This document shows positions 63,966 to 64,000 of a DNA stretch of 64,000 bases, piece by piece (positions within the stretch are counted from its first letter, which is position 1; every line of letters starts with the position of its first letter). A model generated the notes under the pieces. The model was not told the DNA's origin, searched no databases, and saw nothing but the letters and a program-made list of their open reading frames with translations. This DNA comes from Akkermansiaceae bacterium (GTDB lineage: Bacteria > Verrucomicrobiota > Verrucomicrobiia > Verrucomicrobiales > Akkermansiaceae), in assembly GCA_030725745.1 (NCBI GenBank), contig JANRFH010000033.1, positions 1 through 64,000 on the forward strand. Reading direction: 5' to 3'. The position numbers and the translations under genes are program-made.

Positions 63966-64000
63966 CGTGTAGTTCGTAGGAATGATTTCAAGCGTGTCGA

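Overview
The window looks like chromosomal DNA of a free-living member of the Verrucomicrobia (Luteolibacter/Haloferula/Rubritalea-like). The signs are a PEP-CTERM protein, several secreted formylglycine-type sulfatases, two GH78 rhamnosidases without SusC/SusD, secreted enzymes ending in a calcium-rich segment plus a small C-terminal domain, a mixture of ATG, GTG and TTG starts, and many 1-4 nt gene overlaps. The taxonomic assignment is inference; no rRNA is present.

Left part (1-38.3 kb) is mostly housekeeping and ordinary metabolism. It runs: nusB-ribH; a 190-bp MITE-like element; a small conserved protein; SDR, amidase and YkgJ genes that overlap; glgA; a lipase-like esterase; a frameshifted 5'-nucleotidase; a large sialate O-acetylesterase; tRNA-Lys; ruvX-truA-HAD; an FAH-family gene; a pqiAABC-HIT operon (MCE lipid transport, with PqiA split in two); dnaK-groES-groEL; avtA; a divergent Y-family polymerase; a PatB/MalY aminotransferase; a Phd/ParE toxin-antitoxin pair; fmt; a GxxExxY gene bracketed by repeats; recN; a ureide operon (uraH-allC-allB-allE); a second cell-wall amidase; and tRNA-Leu.

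Right part (38.8-64 kb) is a polysaccharide-utilisation region. One GH78 rhamnosidase diverges from a five-gene plus-strand operon (sulfatase, sulfatase, GH99/WbsX-like protein with a CBM9-like tail, sulfatase, sulfatase). The minus strand then carries a GH78-sulfatase pair, a sensor kinase with a Reg_prop/Y_Y_Y periplasmic part and its NarL-type regulator, a GH9 cellulase fused to a PL14-like domain, a pseudopilin-like protein and a PEP-CTERM protein. Together these suggest sensing and outer-surface or periplasmic breakdown of a sulfated, rhamnose-containing polysaccharide. The exact substrate cannot be read from the sequence.

The most unusual observations are: (1) a 190-bp element with 16-bp perfect terminal inverted repeats and 12-bp flanking direct repeats just upstream of ribH; (2) a related repeat family, phased at about 10 bp, that brackets a PD-(D/E)XK-like GxxExxY gene between fmt and recN; (3) three of five sulfatases with non-canonical formylglycine motifs; (4) a GH9-PL14 fusion; (5) a split HTCS-like sensor/regulator inside the locus; (6) a tRNA-Leu with an AAG anticodon; (7) a NusB twice the usual length.
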